This document shows, piece by piece, positions 6,209-7,977 of a DNA stretch of 7,977 nt (positions are counted from its first letter, which is position 1; every line of letters begins with the position of its first letter). The stretch lies in contig JAPLWW010000021.1 in NCBI GenBank assembly GCA_026396375.1, positions 1 through 7,977 on the forward strand, written 5' to 3'. Under the pieces are notes generated by a model, which saw only the letters and a program-made list of their open reading frames with translations, did no database searches and was not told the origin of the DNA. A program made the translations under genes and the position numbers. Origin of the DNA: Microcaldota archaeon. GTDB lineage: Archaea; Micrarchaeota; Micrarchaeia; Anstonellales; J096.

Positions 6209-7321
6209 TTACACCAATGATCCGAAAATCAAGCCTGCAATGGTTGAATACAGTATTACAAGGGCAACATATGCAGCTGTCTTTTTCGTTCCCAGAATGC
6301 CCCTTATCACAAGCATGCTGGGCAGGCTGAGCGAAGGGCCTGATAATAATAGCGCCAGCGCAGGGCCGGAAGCCATCCCTTTGGAAATCAGGACCTGCAA
6401 TATGGGTATTTCGGTAAGGGTTGAGAAATACATGAACGCCCCAAAAATAGAAGCAAGAAGGTTCCCCTGTATGGAGTTGGACCCGACAACATTTTCAATG
6501 AATTCCTGCGGAATCAAGGGCATGACGAAACCCGCGATAAAAACGCCTATGAACAGTAAAGGAAGGATTGCTTTTGAGAAGCTCCATGTCTCCTCAAGCC
6601 ATTTTCGGGTCATTTCTTTCTTGAATTTCAATAAAACCGTTGCCATCACGCCAATGGCAAACAGCGCCATCAGAGAATACTTGGTTATCGCATCCATCTG
6701 GAAGCCATTGATTACCAAGACACCTACCATAAGGCCGAAAAACAGGGCGAGCGTCTTGGCTGACGGAGAATCATCTTTCTGCTTTTCCAAAACCATGTTT
6801 CCCTCATTCCCATTTTCCCTGAAAATGAATGCCATTGTCAGGCCGACAATTATAGATATGACTATTGATGCGACTGCTCTTGCCAATCCTATTTCATATC
6901 CAAGGACAGAAAAGGTCAGGAATATTGCTGCAATGTTTATCGCAGGGCCTGCAAACAGGAATGTTATCGCCGGCCCCAGGCCAGCTCCCCTTTTCCGGAT
7001 TCCGGCAAAAAGAGGCAGTATTGTGCATGAGCAGACCGCGAGAACAACTCCCGTGATTGAAGCAACGCCATATGCCACCGCCTTGTTTGAATCGCGGCCG
7101 AGGTATTTCAGTATCTTCTCCTTTTGTATGAAAACCGTTATCCCTCCTGCAATGAACAGCGCAGGGACAAGGCAGGTCAGTATATGCTGTTTCGCATAAT
7201 CCCCCAAAAGGTTCAAACCGCTGTCTATGGAGCCATTGAACAATACTGAATTTGCAGGCAGGAAATAAAATAACAGAAAAACCGCAACAATCGCCACCAG
7301 GATTATCTTATCATTTTCCAT
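6209..7321 (-). CDS. UPF0718/ArsP-type membrane permease
   Basis: A 370-residue integral membrane protein with about ten hydrophobic stretches. It belongs with the predicted permeases that include ArsP, the exporter of trivalent organoarsenicals known from Campylobacter. The signature is at residues 95-130: AVCSCTILPLFAGIRKRGAG then GPAITFLFAGPAIN, with C97 and C99 in the CSC motif. The second half carries the matching element, FMYFSTLTEIPILQVLISKG then GPALALLLSGPSLSLP (297-334), the inverted-duplicate pattern of this fold. A polar loop at about 167-189 separates the halves. Start ATG 7321 is chosen because it sits 2 bases after the stop of the upstream gene and gives an immediate N-terminal membrane segment; an in-frame start further upstream at 7405 would overlap that gene by 82 bases. 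The substrate could be organoarsenical, another soft-metal species, or something else. The paired thiol-redox membrane protein supports export of a thiol-reactive compound. Confidence 0.87.
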   Translation of the reverse strand: MENDKIILVAIVAVFLLFYFLPANSVLFNGSIDSGLNLLGDYAKQHILTCLVPALFIAGGITVFIQKEKILKYLGRDSNKAVAYGVASITGVVLAVCSCTILPLFAGIRKRGAGLGPAITFLFAGPAINIAAIFLTFSVLGYEIGLARAVASIVISIIVGLTMAFIFRENGNEGNMVLEKQKDDSPSAKTLALFFGLMVGVLVINGFQMDAITKYSLMALFAIGVMATVLLKFKKEMTRKWLEETWSFSKAILPLLFIGVFIAGFVMPLIPQEFIENVVGSNSIQGNLLASIFGAFMYFSTLTEIPILQVLISKGMASGPALALLLSGPSLSLPSMLVIRGILGTKKTAAYVALVILYSTIAGLIFGSLV

Positions 7322-7323
7322 AT

Positions 7324-7977
7324 TTACCACAAACCAAGGGTCAGGCTTAGCGAATAATATGCTACGGCCAGTATGAATATCACCGAGACCATTTTTCTTG
7401 TCCACTCCTCGAAGACCTGGACCTTATTGACTATGGAACCCAATGTTGAGATGCTGAAGACCATGATCAGGGAAAATAATATAACTGGCAAGCCTGTCGC
7501 AATCGCGAAAACTGCCGGTATGACCAAGCTGTCCCCTGCTTTTAGCGCAAGAGGGATGAGCATCCCGAAAAACAGGACTGCGCTGAACGGGCAAAACGCC
7601 AAAGCGAACACCGCCCCCAAGAGAAAGCTTCCCAAAAGCCCCTTTTCAGATAGCTTCTGCCTTATCTCTTCCAGCTTGGGATTTCCCTTGGGAACAGGAA
7701 TCTGGATCATCTCAAGCATGATCAAGCCCAAAATCAACAGGAAAGGCCCAAGCGCCTTCTCGCCGTAATTCTGCAGGGAAAGCGATATTGCCTGCATGCT
7801 CAATCCAAACCAAACTATGAGAGAGGCTATGGCTACATACGTGAACATCCTGCCAAGCGTATAAGCCAGGCCAACCCAAAGCGTTTTCTTCTTATCTAAT
7901 TTTTTCGATACGTATGCTATCGCTGCGATGTTTGTAGCCATCGGGCACGGGCTTATCGCCATCATAAGGCCTATGAA
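7324..7977 (-). CDS. DsbD/CcdA-family thiol-redox membrane protein, ArsG-like (5' end beyond window)
   Basis: Reading right to left the frame is open to the window edge (the first codons visible encode FIGL before Met 7965), so the true start, probably 15-30 codons further out, is not present. From Met 7965 there are 213 residues, with about six hydrophobic stretches. Two membrane cysteines occur in conserved settings: ISPCPMATNIAAI (C7) and FALAFCPFSAVLFF (C125). They correspond to the cysteine pair of DsbD/CcdA proteins that passes electrons across the membrane. The SPCPxATNIAAI form and the YTLGR element (residues 35-39) resemble the ArsG-like transporters usually found beside a thioredoxin-like gene and a UPF0718 permease, which is the gene that follows here after 2 bases. 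It could supply reducing power for export or take part in export. Family call strong; substrate inferred. Confidence 0.82.
   Translation of the reverse strand, partial: FIGLMMAISPCPMATNIAAIAYVSKKLDKKKTLWVGLAYTLGRMFTYVAIASLIVWFGLSMQAISLSLQNYGEKALGPFLLILGLIMLEMIQIPVPKGNPKLEEIRQKLSEKGLLGSFLLGAVFALAFCPFSAVLFFGMLIPLALKAGDSLVIPAVFAIATGLPVILFSLIMVFSISTLGSIVNKVQVFEEWTRKMVSVIFILAVAYYSLSLTLGLW

Noticed and set aside
6201..7199. Long plus-strand open frame of 332 codons
   Set aside because: It lies antisense to the permease gene, whose product has clear family motifs and membrane segments. The plus-strand translation has no recognisable domain and looks like the mirror of membrane-protein codons.
7322..7405. 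N-terminal extension of the permease to an in-frame start at 7405
   Set aside because: It would overlap the upstream ArsG-like gene by 82 bases and add a polar tail not expected in the family; ATG 7321 fits the 2-base junction better.
1..7977. tRNA genes, rRNA, CRISPR arrays and insertion sequences
   Set aside because: I looked for cloverleaf-like stretches, regularly spaced direct repeats, and transposase motifs with terminal repeats, and saw none.

Overview
The window looks like a piece of an archaeal chromosome, probably from a small-genome (DPANN-like) lineage. The grounds are: arginine is coded mostly by AGG and isoleucine often by ATA; TATA-like boxes sit about 26-28 bases upstream of several start codons, as in archaeal leaderless transcription; an SD-like GTGAT precedes one start; and the exported proteins are rich in N-glycosylation sequons. 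The alanyl-tRNA synthetase, however, is of a bacterial, compact type, so a candidate-phylum (CPR) bacterium cannot be fully excluded. No RNA genes, insertion sequences or CRISPR arrays are visible.

Left part (1-3122), all on the minus strand and probably one transcription unit read right to left: an unrecognised 293-residue protein, then a PD-(D/E)XK nuclease-like protein whose start lies just past the stop of the first, then the 5' part of alaS, which runs off the left edge. alaS also has its own TATA-like box. The AlaRS lacks the beta-barrel that normally precedes the editing-site histidines.

Middle (3123-6040), plus strand, divergent from the left block: two exported lipoproteins in tandem. 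The first carries two tandem carboxypeptidase-regulatory-like beta domains followed by a transglutaminase-like (papain-fold) domain. The second carries two putative-Ig (He_PIG-like) domains and a cysteine-containing C-terminal beta domain. Both look like cell-surface proteins anchored by a lipidated cysteine. The second has a clear TATA box placed for a leaderless transcript.

Right part (6041-7977): a 168-base convergent intergenic region with a perfect 12-base palindrome between T-rich tracts on both strands, then two minus-strand membrane-protein genes, 2 bases apart. The upstream one (5' end outside the window) is a DsbD/CcdA-type thiol-redox membrane protein resembling the ArsG-like transporters. 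The downstream one is a UPF0718/ArsP-type permease with a CSC motif. Together they resemble the thioredoxin/CcdA-like/permease cassettes linked to organoarsenical or soft-metal efflux; the substrate here is unknown.
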